A stretch of 64,000 nucleotides of DNA from a candidate division WOR-3 bacterium (GTDB lineage Bacteria > Hydrothermota > Tepidihabitantia > SM23-42 > JAOAFX01): positions 1 to 64,000 of the forward strand of contig JBDRVV010000012.1 of NCBI GenBank assembly GCA_039802005.1, read 5' to 3'. Positions 34,763 to 44,143 of this stretch are shown here, piece by piece. Position 1 is the stretch's first letter. Every line of letters starts with the position of its first letter. Below the pieces are notes generated by a model. It searched no databases and was not told the DNA's origin. It saw nothing but the letters and a program-made list of their open reading frames with translations. Position numbers and translations under genes: made by a program.

Positions 34763-35434
34763 TCAATAATTTGCTTGTATATCATCAATCTTTTGTCTGA
34801 TATCGGTTTTTATCTGGGTCTCAAATCTTTTCAATATATCAAGCAAATCAACTATATCCTGAAAATCGTCCGGTAATTCATTGAGCATTTTATTAAGGGC
34901 GTTTTTTGAAAGATTAATACCTTTGTTGATAACCTGAAGTGTCCCCTCTTCCTCAACTTCCTTTGCCTCCGGGTCAAAAAATTCGTCATCAAAACTACTT
35001 ACCAATCTTCCGGTCTTTGCCACAAGTAGTGTGTGATACCAGACAAAATCTTCAAATTCTTCTTCAATCTCTTCGGGTATACCTTCTGCTTCTAATTTTT
35101 TTATTAATTTGTGCGCCCGATCGAAATACTCATAGGCAAGGTTATATATAACATATGTGCGGGGGTCAACCTCTTTAATCTCTTCGTCCGGAATATCACT
35201 AAGGTCAATACCCTGCTCAGCTGCCGCCTGTTTTATCATCTCCTGTGTCTTTTCAAATATTTCTTTTAAATCGTTTAAAAATACATCAGGGTCATTCGGG
35301 TCTTCACCTTTTAGATAGTGTTCTAATAAACGCTCTTGATTTTCTTTATATACCCGGCAGTGTTCTTTCTCATTGCACCGCTCACAGCGATAATCACAAT
35401 AATTATATGGTCCTGGTTTGAATTTTTTAGCCAC
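34763..35434 (-). CDS. Uncharacterised acidic protein with N-terminal Cys4 cluster
   Basis: 223 aa, GTG start. Residues ~11-27 hold four cysteines in the pattern C-x3-C-x2-C-x5-C (CDYRCERCNEKEHC), a likely zinc or Fe-S site. The remainder is strongly acidic and helical, with a DPNDPDVF segment and long Glu-rich helices around residues 75-150. No membrane segment or signal peptide. I do not recognise a family. It heads the tilS-hpt-ftsH-folE run and is divergent from mreB. A TATATT box ends 5 nt before the GTG, so the transcript is probably leaderless. Function unknown. Confidence 0.8.
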   Translation of the reverse strand: MAKKFKPGPYNYCDYRCERCNEKEHCRVYKENQERLLEHYLKGEDPNDPDVFLNDLKEIFEKTQEMIKQAAAEQGIDLSDIPDEEIKEVDPRTYVIYNLAYEYFDRAHKLIKKLEAEGIPEEIEEEFEDFVWYHTLLVAKTGRLVSSFDDEFFDPEAKEVEEEGTLQVINKGINLSKNALNKMLNELPDDFQDIVDLLDILKRFETQIKTDIRQKIDDIQANY

Positions 35435-35439
35435 AAATA

Positions 35440-35467
35440 AATATATTCAGTTTTTTTGTTCAGTCAA
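35440..35467 (-). promoter_or_regulatory. Promoter of the Cys4-tilS-hpt-ftsH-folE operon, leaderless layout
   Basis: Minus strand TTGACT (35467-35462), 16-nt spacer, TATATT (35445-35440), 5 nt to the GTG at 35434. Confidence 0.78.
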
Positions 35468-35494
35468 TACAATAATAATTATTACTTGTCTTTC

Positions 35495-35522
35495 TTGACA
35501 TTCTTAAAAAATTAGATAATAT
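35495..35522 (+). promoter_or_regulatory. mreB operon promoter
   Basis: TTGACA (35495-35500), 16-nt spacer, TAATAT (35517-35522). The TTG start at 35543 is preceded by AAGGAGG (35530-35536), so the leader is short but has a ribosome-binding site. Confidence 0.72.
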
Positions 35523-35542
35523 ATACTGCAAGGAGGCATCCT

Positions 35543-36598
35543 TTGGGGTTCAATATTGTCAATTTCTTTAAGAATTTAAGGAGCCATTTTTTAAGTGATG
35601 TCGCAATAGACCTTGGAACATGCACAACACTTATTTATGTCCATGGTAGGGGTATTGTTTTGAATGAACCCACCGTGGTTGCGGTTGATGTAAAAACAAA
35701 AAAGTGTGTGGCGGTTGGCGAAGAGGCAAAACGGATGCTGGGAAAAACTCCGGAAGATATCAGGGCAATCAGACCGATGAAAGATGGGGTCATTGCCGAT
35801 TTTGAAATGGTAGAATTGTTATTAAGGTCGTTTATTGAAAAAATTCAACAGAAGAAGCTTTTTACAAGACCCAGGGTCATTATTTGTGTGCCATCAGGTA
35901 TCACTGAAGTTGAAAAAAGGGCGGTGCGGGATTCGGTAGAGGCTGCAGGTGCCCGAGAAGTATATCTCGTATCTGAGCCAATCGCCGCGGCAATCGGTAT
36001 CAATCTTCCTGTTCATTTACCCCAGGGAAATATGATTATCGACATCGGTGGCGGAACCACAGAGATTGCGGTCATTGCACTCTCCGGTATTGTAACAAAT
36101 AACTCAATCCGGGTTGCCGGTGATGAAATGGATGATGCGATAGTTCAGTATATAAAAAAGAATTACAATTTAATTATTGGAGAGCAAACTGCAGAAGAAA
36201 TAAAGATTGCAATAGGAAATGCATTCCCAACCGAAGAAGATAAAACAATGGAGGTCAGGGGGCGTGACCTGGTAAAAGGTATCCCCAAGACAATAAAAAT
36301 AACGAGCCATGAAGTAAGAGAAGCAATTCAAGAACCGCTTTCAATGATCATTGAAGCGGTGAGGATTACACTCGAAAAGACTCCTCCTGAACTTGCTGCA
36401 GATATTGTTAATTCTGGAATTTATATGGCAGGTGGAGGTTCGTTATTGAGAGGAATTGATACATTGATCCGTGAAGAAACGAATCTTCCGGTCACCGTAG
36501 CAGAAGAACCAAATAAGGCAGTTGTCTATGGTGCAGGTAAAATCCTGGAAGATATGCAAAAATATGAAAAAGTAATTTTTACCTTGAAGAGAGAATAG
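35543..36598 (+). CDS. mreB: Rod shape-determining protein MreB
   Basis: 351 aa, TTG start 6 nt after a strong AAGGAGG. It has the actin/HSP70 fold with phosphate-1 loop VAIDLGTCTTLIYV, MIIDIGGGTTEIAV (phosphate-2) and IYMAGGGSLLRGIDTL (adenosine motif). It forms membrane-bound filaments that guide lateral wall synthesis with MreC, MreD, PBP2 and RodA, all encoded directly downstream. The gene set implies a rod-shaped cell with peptidoglycan. It abuts mreC with no gap. Confidence 0.96.
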   Translation: MGFNIVNFFKNLRSHFLSDVAIDLGTCTTLIYVHGRGIVLNEPTVVAVDVKTKKCVAVGEEAKRMLGKTPEDIRAIRPMKDGVIADFEMVELLLRSFIEKIQQKKLFTRPRVIICVPSGITEVEKRAVRDSVEAAGAREVYLVSEPIAAAIGINLPVHLPQGNMIIDIGGGTTEIAVIALSGIVTNNSIRVAGDEMDDAIVQYIKKNYNLIIGEQTAEEIKIAIGNAFPTEEDKTMEVRGRDLVKGIPKTIKITSHEVREAIQEPLSMIIEAVRITLEKTPPELAADIVNSGIYMAGGGSLLRGIDTLIREETNLPVTVAEEPNKAVVYGAGKILEDMQKYEKVIFTLKRE

Positions 36599-37336
36599 TT
36601 GTCCAGGGTTCAACTCTTAATATTCGGTTCCCTATTAGTCATTTCGCTTGTATTTATTATATTAAATCAAAATGTTGACTTCTATTTAAGTACCCGTCTG
36701 TCTGAGGTCTTACTCTTTCCACTCAAACTAATCTTTAACTATTTCCAGTATCTCAATGTTTCGCAGAAGAAGATAGACCTGCTTGAATCAGAAATAAGTA
36801 AACTACAGATTGAAAATCAAATAGTAAAAAGCAGTTTAAATTCATTAATGGTCTCTGACACAATTTCATATCTGCAGTTGAGACTTCTGAAGGCAAATGT
36901 AATTGGCAGAGACCCGCAGAATTTCAATGGATTTCTGTATATTGACAGGGGGTATAAAGATGGATTATCTCAAAATGCACCAGTAGTGCTCCAGAACAAA
37001 ATCATCGGCAGGGTTAAATCACTCTCGGAAAATGCCGGAGTCGTTGAAACAATTGAAAATCCTGGTTTTGCCATTAGTGCGGTAGATTCACGCTCAGGGA
37101 TATATGGAATGGTAAAAAGAAAAAAACAACTTCATTTTGAATACATAAAGGTCAATGATGATGTAATTTTAAACGATTCTATTTATACATCTGGACTGAG
37201 TGAAAATCTTCCTAAAGGATTAATGATCGGAACTGTCTCTTTAGTAAAGGAAAAAGATGATTTATTCTTTAAAGAAGTGATAATTGAGCCAGCAATAAGC
37301 ATTAATAAATTGCACTATGTCTATGTGATTTATTAA
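36599..37336 (+). CDS. mreC: Rod shape-determining protein MreC
   Basis: 245 aa, TTG start immediately after the mreB stop. One N-terminal membrane segment (LLIFGSLLVISLVFIIL), then a coiled coil (residues ~55-85, KIDLLESEISKLQIENQ), then the periplasmic double beta-barrel domain with ANVIGRDPQNFNGFLYIDRGYKDG and AISAVDSRSGIYGMV. It links MreB to the wall synthases. It is slightly shorter than average but complete. Confidence 0.93.
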   Translation: MSRVQLLIFGSLLVISLVFIILNQNVDFYLSTRLSEVLLFPLKLIFNYFQYLNVSQKKIDLLESEISKLQIENQIVKSSLNSLMVSDTISYLQLRLLKANVIGRDPQNFNGFLYIDRGYKDGLSQNAPVVLQNKIIGRVKSLSENAGVVETIENPGFAISAVDSRSGIYGMVKRKKQLHFEYIKVNDDVILNDSIYTSGLSENLPKGLMIGTVSLVKEKDDLFFKEVIIEPAISINKLHYVYVIY

Positions 37337-37341
37337 ATTTT

Positions 37342-37761
37342 ATGAGATTTTTGCTTTATTTTATACTCGTCTATTTTTTCCTTCCGATTAATTCGGCGGT
37401 TGATTTCTTAACGATTCTCGTCTATTTTGTTGTTTTAAATGAAGATAGTAGATTTTCTATATTATTTGCATTTTTTGTAGGTTTGCTAATGGACCTATAT
37501 TATCCGGTGTCACTTGGAGTAAATATATTAATCTTCTTAATCCTGACACAGGGATTAGTTTTTATAAAAAATTATTTTGTGCGTGAGCCATTAACTTTGA
37601 TAGTAGTTTTTATTATATTCTATTTTGTCAGAGTGCTTACTGCATATATAATCCCGGGAAGAATAATAATGTGGAATACGGCTGTTTTAACAATTATTTT
37701 CGCCCTTCCAGTAATATTTATTTTACAAAAAATATGTTTTAATGTATGGATCAGGAATTAA
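37342..37761 (+). CDS. mreD: Rod shape-determining protein MreD
   Basis: 139 aa with about five membrane segments and almost no soluble part, as for MreD. FAFFVGLLMDLYYPVSLGVN is the recognisable family region (G-L-x-x-D). Identification rests on this, on size and on position between mreC and the PBP2 gene (16-nt overlap with the latter). Confidence 0.85.
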   Translation: MRFLLYFILVYFFLPINSAVDFLTILVYFVVLNEDSRFSILFAFFVGLLMDLYYPVSLGVNILIFLILTQGLVFIKNYFVREPLTLIVVFIIFYFVRVLTAYIIPGRIIMWNTAVLTIIFALPVIFILQKICFNVWIRN

Positions 37762-39464
37762 AAACCTACCGATTTTTACAAACATTATTGTTCGGGGCTT
37801 TTGCCGTGATCCTTTTTTTCAGTTTAAAATTACAGATTTTTGAAGGAACAAAATATTATAGACTTTCGGAAGAAAACAGAATTAAGAAAAAATATATCAT
37901 AGCGCCACGTGGTAAAATCTATGACCGCTGGGGTAAAGAAATTGCCAATATGAGACCGGCATTTTATGTGTCAATAATTCCTGCACTGGTTGATAAAAAT
38001 TCTATTGAAACAGTAGCACGAATATTAGAAATTGATATCAATACGATTCAAAAAAAACTTAAAATAGAGAAAAATCCGTATGTCTCAGTGAAGATCAACC
38101 GTGATGTATCTTTCAAACAGATTTCTATAATTGAAGAAAAGATTGAAGAATTACCAGGGGTTGAAGTTGGTGTTGAACCCGTGCGTAATTATCCTTACAA
38201 TCAACTTCTATGCCACTTGTTAGGTTATGTAAGTGAAATAACTGACCTGGAATTGAAACAACTCAAAGAATATAAAATAGGTGATTATATCGGAAGAATA
38301 GGAATAGAACAACAGTATGAAGGAATACTCGCAGGCAAGGATGGAATAGATTACATTGAGGTAGATGTAAAAGGAAGGGAATTAGGCAAGGTTCCCGAAT
38401 ACAGACCAATCCCGCCGATTCCTGGTAATGATTTATATACAACGATTGACCTTGAATTAACCGATTCTACAGCAAAATTTCTAAAAGATTATCCAAAGGC
38501 ATCTGCCATAGCAATGAATCCGCAAAATGGTGAGATTTATGTCTTCTATTCAAAACCCGGTTTCGACCCGAATCGGTTTGTCCACGGACTTACTGATGAA
38601 GAATGGCTGGCACTAAATAATCCCAAAGAAGCACCGCTCTATAACCGTGTAACAATGAGTTGTTATCCGATAGGTTCAACGATTAAACCATTCCTTGCGC
38701 TTGGTGCCCTTGATTTAGGAATGATTGGAGCAGAAAAAAGATTTGACCCCTGCAGGGGTGGTTTGAAATTGGGCAATCGTTATTTCCGATGCTGGAAAAT
38801 ACATGGCAGTCTCAACCTCATTGATGCAATTATTTATTCCTGTGATGTATATTTTTATCAACTTGGCAGATATTTAGGAATTGACAATATAACCGACATC
38901 CTCTTTGAAGTCGGCTTTGGTAAACCCACGGGTATTGACTTCCCTCAAGAGAAAGTTGGACTTGTGCCCGAGCGCAAATGGATGGAAAGACGCTATGGCA
39001 AAAACTGGACCGAAGGTCATATATTTAATCTGAGCATTGGTCAGGGAGACATGCTTGCTACACCAATTCAACTTGCCCGGGCTTACACCATATTTGCCAA
39101 TCAGGAAAATAGCATTGTCACACCCCACTTAAATAAAAATTTAAACACAGGCAGTAAAAAAATAGAAAAAAAGATTGATGCATTAAAATTGGTGCGTGAG
39201 GCACTAAGCGGGGTTGTAGCAAGGGGGACTGGAATGATGGCGCAGGTTCAGGGTTTTGAAGTCAGCGGTAAAACAGGGACTGTTGAAAATCCACATGGTG
39301 AAGACCATTCTCTGTTTGTCGGTTATGCGCCAAAAGAAAATCCCGAAATACTTGTCTGTGTTGTTGTAGAGAATGCCGGCCATGGTGGAAGTGTTGCAGC
39401 ACCGATTGTGGGTAAGATAATAAAAACATATTACGAAATAAACAAGAGGCTCAGCAGTGAATAG
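37746..39464 (+). CDS. mrdA: Penicillin-binding protein 2 (peptidoglycan transpeptidase)
   Basis: 572 aa. N-terminal membrane anchor (about residues 10-28), then a dimerisation domain starting at APRGKIYDRWGKEIA. The transpeptidase domain has the active-site serine in YPIGSTIKPFLAL (SxxK), a YSCDVYF segment at the SxN position (Cys as the middle residue, Asp instead of Asn) and KTGT in EVSGKTGTVENP. It crosslinks lateral-wall peptidoglycan with RodA, encoded next (8-nt overlap). The SCD triad is also seen in other class B PBP2 proteins. Confidence 0.94.
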   Translation: MDQELKTYRFLQTLLFGAFAVILFFSLKLQIFEGTKYYRLSEENRIKKKYIIAPRGKIYDRWGKEIANMRPAFYVSIIPALVDKNSIETVARILEIDINTIQKKLKIEKNPYVSVKINRDVSFKQISIIEEKIEELPGVEVGVEPVRNYPYNQLLCHLLGYVSEITDLELKQLKEYKIGDYIGRIGIEQQYEGILAGKDGIDYIEVDVKGRELGKVPEYRPIPPIPGNDLYTTIDLELTDSTAKFLKDYPKASAIAMNPQNGEIYVFYSKPGFDPNRFVHGLTDEEWLALNNPKEAPLYNRVTMSCYPIGSTIKPFLALGALDLGMIGAEKRFDPCRGGLKLGNRYFRCWKIHGSLNLIDAIIYSCDVYFYQLGRYLGIDNITDILFEVGFGKPTGIDFPQEKVGLVPERKWMERRYGKNWTEGHIFNLSIGQGDMLATPIQLARAYTIFANQENSIVTPHLNKNLNTGSKKIEKKIDALKLVREALSGVVARGTGMMAQVQGFEVSGKTGTVENPHGEDHSLFVGYAPKENPEILVCVVVENAGHGGSVAAPIVGKIIKTYYEINKRLSSE

Positions 39465-40626
39465 AAAAGATTATAGTATTTTAATAATCAGCACGATAAT
39501 TTCTCTACTTGGTCTGGCAATGATATTTTCAACGGGTGGCCTCAGCTATTTCACAAGGCAGGCACTATGGCTCGGTGTTGCGGTATTAATCTGTCTAATG
39601 ATAAGCAGATTCTCAAGCCGATTCTGGCAGACATTTGCCCTACCGATATATATCTTTACCTGTATTTTAACTTTGATTGTCCTGGTCTATGCATCAAGTT
39701 ATCCAAGGCGCTGGTTCAATATTGGCTTTTTTTCTCTACAACCTTCAGAATTTGCTAAGATTGGAACGATCTTATTCCTGGCAACTTATTTAAGCGAAAG
39801 AAAAAAAATTGATAAGTTTACTGATTTTTTTATCCCGATAATCATCATAGCAATCCCTTCTTTTCTTATTTTCGTTGAACCCGACCTTGGAGCCGCCCAG
39901 ATTTTTTTCCCGATTATGTGTATTATGCTTTTCTGGGCAGGCATGCCATTTGAGAAAATCTTAATATTTTTCTCGCCGATAATTTCGGCTATAACAAGTT
40001 TTTCTATATATACATGGCTCGGATTTATGATAATCTTTGGCATCTTCGTTTATTCAAGAAAAAAATTAACTGAAATACTTTACCATTTAATTGCTAACCC
40101 AATAGCTGGACTCATAACTCCGATTATCTGGCATTCATTAAAATCATACCAGCAAAAAAGAATCATTGCATTTCTCTCGCCCTGGATCGACCCCCAGGGA
40201 ATTTCCTGGCAGTCCATACAATCAAAGATTGCGATCGGATCAGGACGTTTATTTGGCAAGGGATTTCTATCCGGCACCCAGAAAAAGTTAGAATTCTTAC
40301 CCGAACGACACACGGATTTTATCTTCTCCTGTATTGGTGAAGAGTTTGGATTGATTGGAATTTTAATAACTGTATTGTTGTATATCTTTCTTTTTTATAA
40401 GCTCTTAAGGATTGCACGCGAAACAAAGAATAAATTTCTAAGCCTTGTTGTCATTGGGATTATGTCCTGGTTGTGGTATCAGGCGTTCATAAATATGGGT
40501 ATGACGCTCGGCATACTTCCAATCACCGGTGTACCACTGCCATTCATCAGTTACGGTGGTTCTGCACTCCTTTCCTGTTTCATTGGAATCGGTATTGTTC
40601 TTTCAATTATCCATAATAAATATTGA
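39457..40626 (+). CDS. rodA: Rod shape-determining protein RodA (peptidoglycan glycosyltransferase)
   Basis: 389 aa polytopic SEDS protein with about ten membrane segments. Motifs are SYPRRWFNIGFFSLQPSEFAKIG, FVEPDLGAAQIF, the extracellular LPERHTDFIFSCIGEEFG with the catalytic-type Asp, and ITGVPLPFISYGGSALLSC near the C-terminus. It polymerises lipid II together with PBP2. Its stop overlaps the ligase start by 1 nt (TGATG), so the cell-shape block runs without a break into the lipoate-type genes. Confidence 0.95.
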   Translation: MNRKDYSILIISTIISLLGLAMIFSTGGLSYFTRQALWLGVAVLICLMISRFSSRFWQTFALPIYIFTCILTLIVLVYASSYPRRWFNIGFFSLQPSEFAKIGTILFLATYLSERKKIDKFTDFFIPIIIIAIPSFLIFVEPDLGAAQIFFPIMCIMLFWAGMPFEKILIFFSPIISAITSFSIYTWLGFMIIFGIFVYSRKKLTEILYHLIANPIAGLITPIIWHSLKSYQQKRIIAFLSPWIDPQGISWQSIQSKIAIGSGRLFGKGFLSGTQKKLEFLPERHTDFIFSCIGEEFGLIGILITVLLYIFLFYKLLRIARETKNKFLSLVVIGIMSWLWYQAFINMGMTLGILPITGVPLPFISYGGSALLSCFIGIGIVLSIIHNKY

Positions 40627-42191
40627 TGGATAATAGAATTTGGCGTCTTCTTGATACAGGGGTTTTAAATGCTGCAGAAAATATGGCTATTGATGAAATG
40701 CTCCTTGAACTGCGTGCAAAAAATCAAATACCGAATACATTGAGAATACTGCAATTTAGTCCCCCGGCTACCCTTGTTGGATTCCATCAGTCAATTGAAC
40801 AAGAAATCAGGATTGATTATTGTAACAAAATGGGCATTGATATAAACCGCCGTATAACCGGTGGTGGTGCTATCTTTTTTGACAAAACTCAATTGGGCTG
40901 GGAGATAATCTGTAGTAAAGATTTTTTCAATAATTCTATGCCCAATGTTGAATTGTTTAAAAAACTTTCTTTACCCATAATCAATATGCTCGGGCAACTT
41001 GGAATAAATGCGAACTTCAGGGGACGAAATGATATAGAAGTAAATGGCAGGAAAATATCTGGTACCGGGGGTGTTGAATGGGGAAATGCATTTTTATTTC
41101 AGGGAACGCTACTCGTTGATTTTGATGTTGATACAATGCTAAGGGCACTCCGTATCCCGATTGAAAAACTGAAAAGGCATGAGATTGATTCCTTAAAAGA
41201 AAGGGTAACCTGTATTAAATGGGAACTCGGCTATACACCCGATATTAAAATTCTGAAAGGGCTGATCAAAAAAAGTTTTGAGAAAGATTTTGGTATAAAA
41301 TTAATAAAATCAAATTTGACAGTACTGGAATTAAACTCACTGCCCGCCTATTTGGAAAAATTCCGTTCAGATAAATGGATATACAAAGTCAGGGCGCCAA
41401 TATCTGAACAACCTGTGCTTTATATTACTCGCCTGAGCAAGGCGGGAAAAATCAAGGCATTTTTTACGCTGAATCTGCGCCAAAAAAGAATTCAAAGTGT
41501 CATATTTATGGGTGACTTTTTTGCCTATCCATCACGGGCAATATTTGACCTTGAGGCAGTATTTAAAGAGATGCCCCTGGAAAAAGAATTGATCATTAAT
41601 AAAATAAAAGAATATTTTCAGAATTATAAAAATCTTTATATACCTTATGTAAAGATTGAAGATTTTATAAAGATTATAGATGGTCTTTTTGAAAAATTGA
41701 ATATCATAGAACTCGGTATTTCACCCGAACAATCAAATCACATATTCCTTGTCAATGGTTCATACGAAGGAATCCTTAAAAATAAACCCAATTATCTACT
41801 TCTCCCCTATTGTGCCAAATCAACCAAGTGCTCTTATCGGTATAAAGACCAGTGCGAGATGTGCGATGATTGTACAGTCGGCGATGCATACAGAATCGCC
41901 ATTGCATTAAATATCAAACCGATTACGATTACGAGTTTTGAAGATTTAATTGCAAAACTTAGAAAATTAAAAAGGAACAAGGCATCAGGATATATTGGAT
42001 GCTGCTGCGAACAATTCTATACAAAACATCAGGATAGATTTGAGTCTGCAGGCATTCCAGCAATACTACTTGACATATATAACGAAACTTGTTATGATTT
42101 AGGTAAGGCAACTTTTGCCTACAAAGGTGAATTTGAAAATCAGACGAATCTAAATTTGGAATTATTAAGGAAGGTGCTTGATGGAATATGA
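40626..42191 (+). CDS. Lipoate-protein ligase / octanoyltransferase fused to DUF116
   Basis: 521 aa, about twice a simple LplA catalytic domain. Residues ~1-240 are the BPL/LplA fold: NRRITGGGAIFFDKTQLGW near residue 75 and RNDIEVNGRKISGTGGVEWG, whose Lys is the expected catalytic lysine. A linker of ~100 residues resembles the LplA accessory domain. The last ~145 residues match DUF116 (cysteine-rich metal-binding), with CAKSTKCSYRYKDQCEMCDDC and GCCCEQF. It could load octanoate or lipoate onto GcvH. The gene is followed by a GGR-like flavoprotein and two radical SAM proteins, a neighbourhood like that reported for LipS1/LipS2-type lipoate assembly. ATG 40626 is chosen over the TTG one codon earlier. 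Confidence 0.85.
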   Translation: MDNRIWRLLDTGVLNAAENMAIDEMLLELRAKNQIPNTLRILQFSPPATLVGFHQSIEQEIRIDYCNKMGIDINRRITGGGAIFFDKTQLGWEIICSKDFFNNSMPNVELFKKLSLPIINMLGQLGINANFRGRNDIEVNGRKISGTGGVEWGNAFLFQGTLLVDFDVDTMLRALRIPIEKLKRHEIDSLKERVTCIKWELGYTPDIKILKGLIKKSFEKDFGIKLIKSNLTVLELNSLPAYLEKFRSDKWIYKVRAPISEQPVLYITRLSKAGKIKAFFTLNLRQKRIQSVIFMGDFFAYPSRAIFDLEAVFKEMPLEKELIINKIKEYFQNYKNLYIPYVKIEDFIKIIDGLFEKLNIIELGISPEQSNHIFLVNGSYEGILKNKPNYLLLPYCAKSTKCSYRYKDQCEMCDDCTVGDAYRIAIALNIKPITITSFEDLIAKLRKLKRNKASGYIGCCCEQFYTKHQDRFESAGIPAILLDIYNETCYDLGKATFAYKGEFENQTNLNLELLRKVLDGI

Positions 42192-43221
42192 TGTCCTAAT
42201 TGTTGGTGCTGGACCCGCGGGAGCAACAACAGGTTGGCATATTGCCCGCGAAAATTTTAGAGTCCTAATGGTTGATAAAAAGAAAGAAGTTGGAGTTCCG
42301 GTTCAATGTGCAGAATATATTCCTGCCCTTCTTTCAAAAGAAATAACGATCCCAAGTGATGCAATTGCAAATGAAATAAAGGGATTGAAGATATATTTCC
42401 CGGATAATCGTTCATATGCGTTTTCTGCCCCGGGTTATATTCTGAATCGTGCAATTTTTGATAAATATTTAACATTGAATGCAGTTAAAGCCGGTGCTCG
42501 TTTATGGCTAAAAACAAAATTCCTTGGAATTGAAAACGATAAAATTCTGCTTTCCCAGAATGGTAGAATGATAGAAATAAAAGCCAAAATCATTATCGGT
42601 GCCGATGGTCCAAATTCCCGGGTAAGTCGTTTTATAAACAGACGCTATAAAGATTATGTCGTTGCCTATCAACAAGAATTACCGTTAATTGAAAAAATGG
42701 AACATACCGAAGTTTATTTTGATGAAAAATTTTTCGGTGGTTATGCCTGGTTATTTCCCAAAAAACAAAGTGCTAATGTTGGATTGGGTGTGAGAATTGG
42801 TTATAAAATAAAAGTTAAGGAATTATTTATTCAATTTATTGAAAGACTTGTAAAAGATAAAAAAGTTCTTAATACACCTTTAAAAACTGTCACTGGTTTG
42901 ATCCCTGTAGGTGGGCCGGTTCAAACCATAAAAAATAATATCTTACTCGTTGGCGATGCCGCAGGACAGACCCATCCAATCACCGGGGCGGGCATTTCTC
43001 AAGCAGTATTATGTGCGAAATTTGCTGCGGACGCAGTTAAAAAAACACTGCAAAAAAATGATTTGAATTTACTAAATATTTATGGAAAGGAATGGCAGAA
43101 TATCTATCTTGAAGAATTGAATCGAGCAATAAAAAAGAGGGAGTTAATGGAAAAGAACTGGAACAGAATAACAGATATTTTAAAAGAATGCTGGGTGTCA
43201 TTCCCTGAATACTATGGATGA
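42181..43221 (+). CDS. Geranylgeranyl-reductase-like FAD-dependent oxidoreductase
   Basis: 346 aa. The N-terminal dinucleotide fold is DVLIVGAGPAGATTGWHIA. A conserved Cys follows in VQCAEY, then GADGPNSRVSRF and the FAD motif LLVGDAAGQTHPITGAGI. This is the GGR family of FAD proteins that reduce isoprenoid double bonds, but members also occur beside lipoate-assembly genes (LipT-type flavoproteins). Given the neighbours, a role in lipoate assembly rather than archaeal-type lipid reduction is my inference. ATG 42181 lies 11 nt inside the ligase gene; GGTG is upstream. Confidence 0.85.
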   Translation: MEYDVLIVGAGPAGATTGWHIARENFRVLMVDKKKEVGVPVQCAEYIPALLSKEITIPSDAIANEIKGLKIYFPDNRSYAFSAPGYILNRAIFDKYLTLNAVKAGARLWLKTKFLGIENDKILLSQNGRMIEIKAKIIIGADGPNSRVSRFINRRYKDYVVAYQQELPLIEKMEHTEVYFDEKFFGGYAWLFPKKQSANVGLGVRIGYKIKVKELFIQFIERLVKDKKVLNTPLKTVTGLIPVGGPVQTIKNNILLVGDAAGQTHPITGAGISQAVLCAKFAADAVKKTLQKNDLNLLNIYGKEWQNIYLEELNRAIKKRELMEKNWNRITDILKECWVSFPEYYG

Positions 43222-44131
43222 TTTAAAAAATCTTGCAAAAAAGGCAAGAGAGATATCATATTCTCACCACGGGAAGAAAATTACATTCTATATACCAGGA
43301 ATGTTTCACTATAATGGTATTAAAGGAAATTTCCCGGGTGTATCACTCACCGGGAAATCCTGTGGACTGAATTGTGCCCATTGTCAGGGCAGACTCTTAG
43401 AATCTATGTTACCAGTTGAAAGTGCAAATCAACTTTTAGACTTAGGAGAAATGCTTTACAAAAATAATGCCGTTGGTTTCCTCTTAAGCGGAGGTTTTGA
43501 TTCAAATCATACAATTCCTTTGATAGACTATATCCCAGCAATTAAAAAAATTAAGGAAAGAACTGGTTTAAAAATCACGCTCCACTGTGGTATTCTGGAC
43601 CAGAAGACCTGTATTATGCTTAAAGAAGCAGGCATAGACCAAGCCCTTATTGATGTAATAGGCGATGATGATACAATAAAAAATGTATACAGAACAGAGA
43701 AAAAGGTTGATGATATAATAGATACAATAAAGAACCTGTTAAATGCCCAAATCCCTGTCATACCCCATATCGTTGTTGGATTAAATTATGGGAAAATTTC
43801 CGGTGAACACCGGGCACTTGAGATAATAAAAGATTTTCCCATTAGTACTCTCGTCTTTGTCAGCCTTATGCCTGTTCCCGATACCCCGATGGAAAATATA
43901 AAAACTCCGACTGCGGAAGAAATTGCACGATTGGTGATCAATGCCCGTTTTAAAATGCCCAAACTTATCATTGCACTGGGATGTGCCCGAAAAAGGGGAT
44001 ATAAAGATATTGACCTATGGGCAATTGAATGTGGTGTGAATCGCATTGCCCTGCCCGCGGACGAAGCGGTAGCAAAGGCAAAGGAATATAATCTTTTTAT
44101 TGAATGGCAGAAAACCTGCTGTTCGTTATAG
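43214..44131 (+). CDS. Radical SAM protein, COG1856-like (candidate LipS-type sulfur insertase)
   Basis: 305 aa. The radical SAM cluster motif is C-x3-C-x2-C in GKSCGLNCAHCQGR near residue 55, after an unusual IPGMFHYNGIKGNFPGVSLTG lead-in. Further signatures are GFLLSGGFDSN, TLHCGILD and LMPVPDTPMENIKTPT. Extra cysteines near the C-terminus (GCARKRG, IECGV, CCSL) may hold a second Fe-S cluster, as in sulfur-inserting enzymes. The family is biotin-synthase-related. Its pairing with the next gene and the LplA-DUF116 gene suggests LipS1/LipS2 function; which of the two it corresponds to I cannot say. Overlaps the GGR gene by 8 nt. Confidence 0.8.
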   Translation: MDDLKNLAKKAREISYSHHGKKITFYIPGMFHYNGIKGNFPGVSLTGKSCGLNCAHCQGRLLESMLPVESANQLLDLGEMLYKNNAVGFLLSGGFDSNHTIPLIDYIPAIKKIKERTGLKITLHCGILDQKTCIMLKEAGIDQALIDVIGDDDTIKNVYRTEKKVDDIIDTIKNLLNAQIPVIPHIVVGLNYGKISGEHRALEIIKDFPISTLVFVSLMPVPDTPMENIKTPTAEEIARLVINARFKMPKLIIALGCARKRGYKDIDLWAIECGVNRIALPADEAVAKAKEYNLFIEWQKTCCSL

Positions 44132-44143
44132 AAGGGGGTGTAA

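Noticed and set aside
41820-42010. Frameshift or gene fusion artefact in the ligase-DUF116 protein
   Set aside because: The frame is continuous with no internal stop or start signal, both halves keep their motifs, and base composition is even, so a true fusion is more likely.
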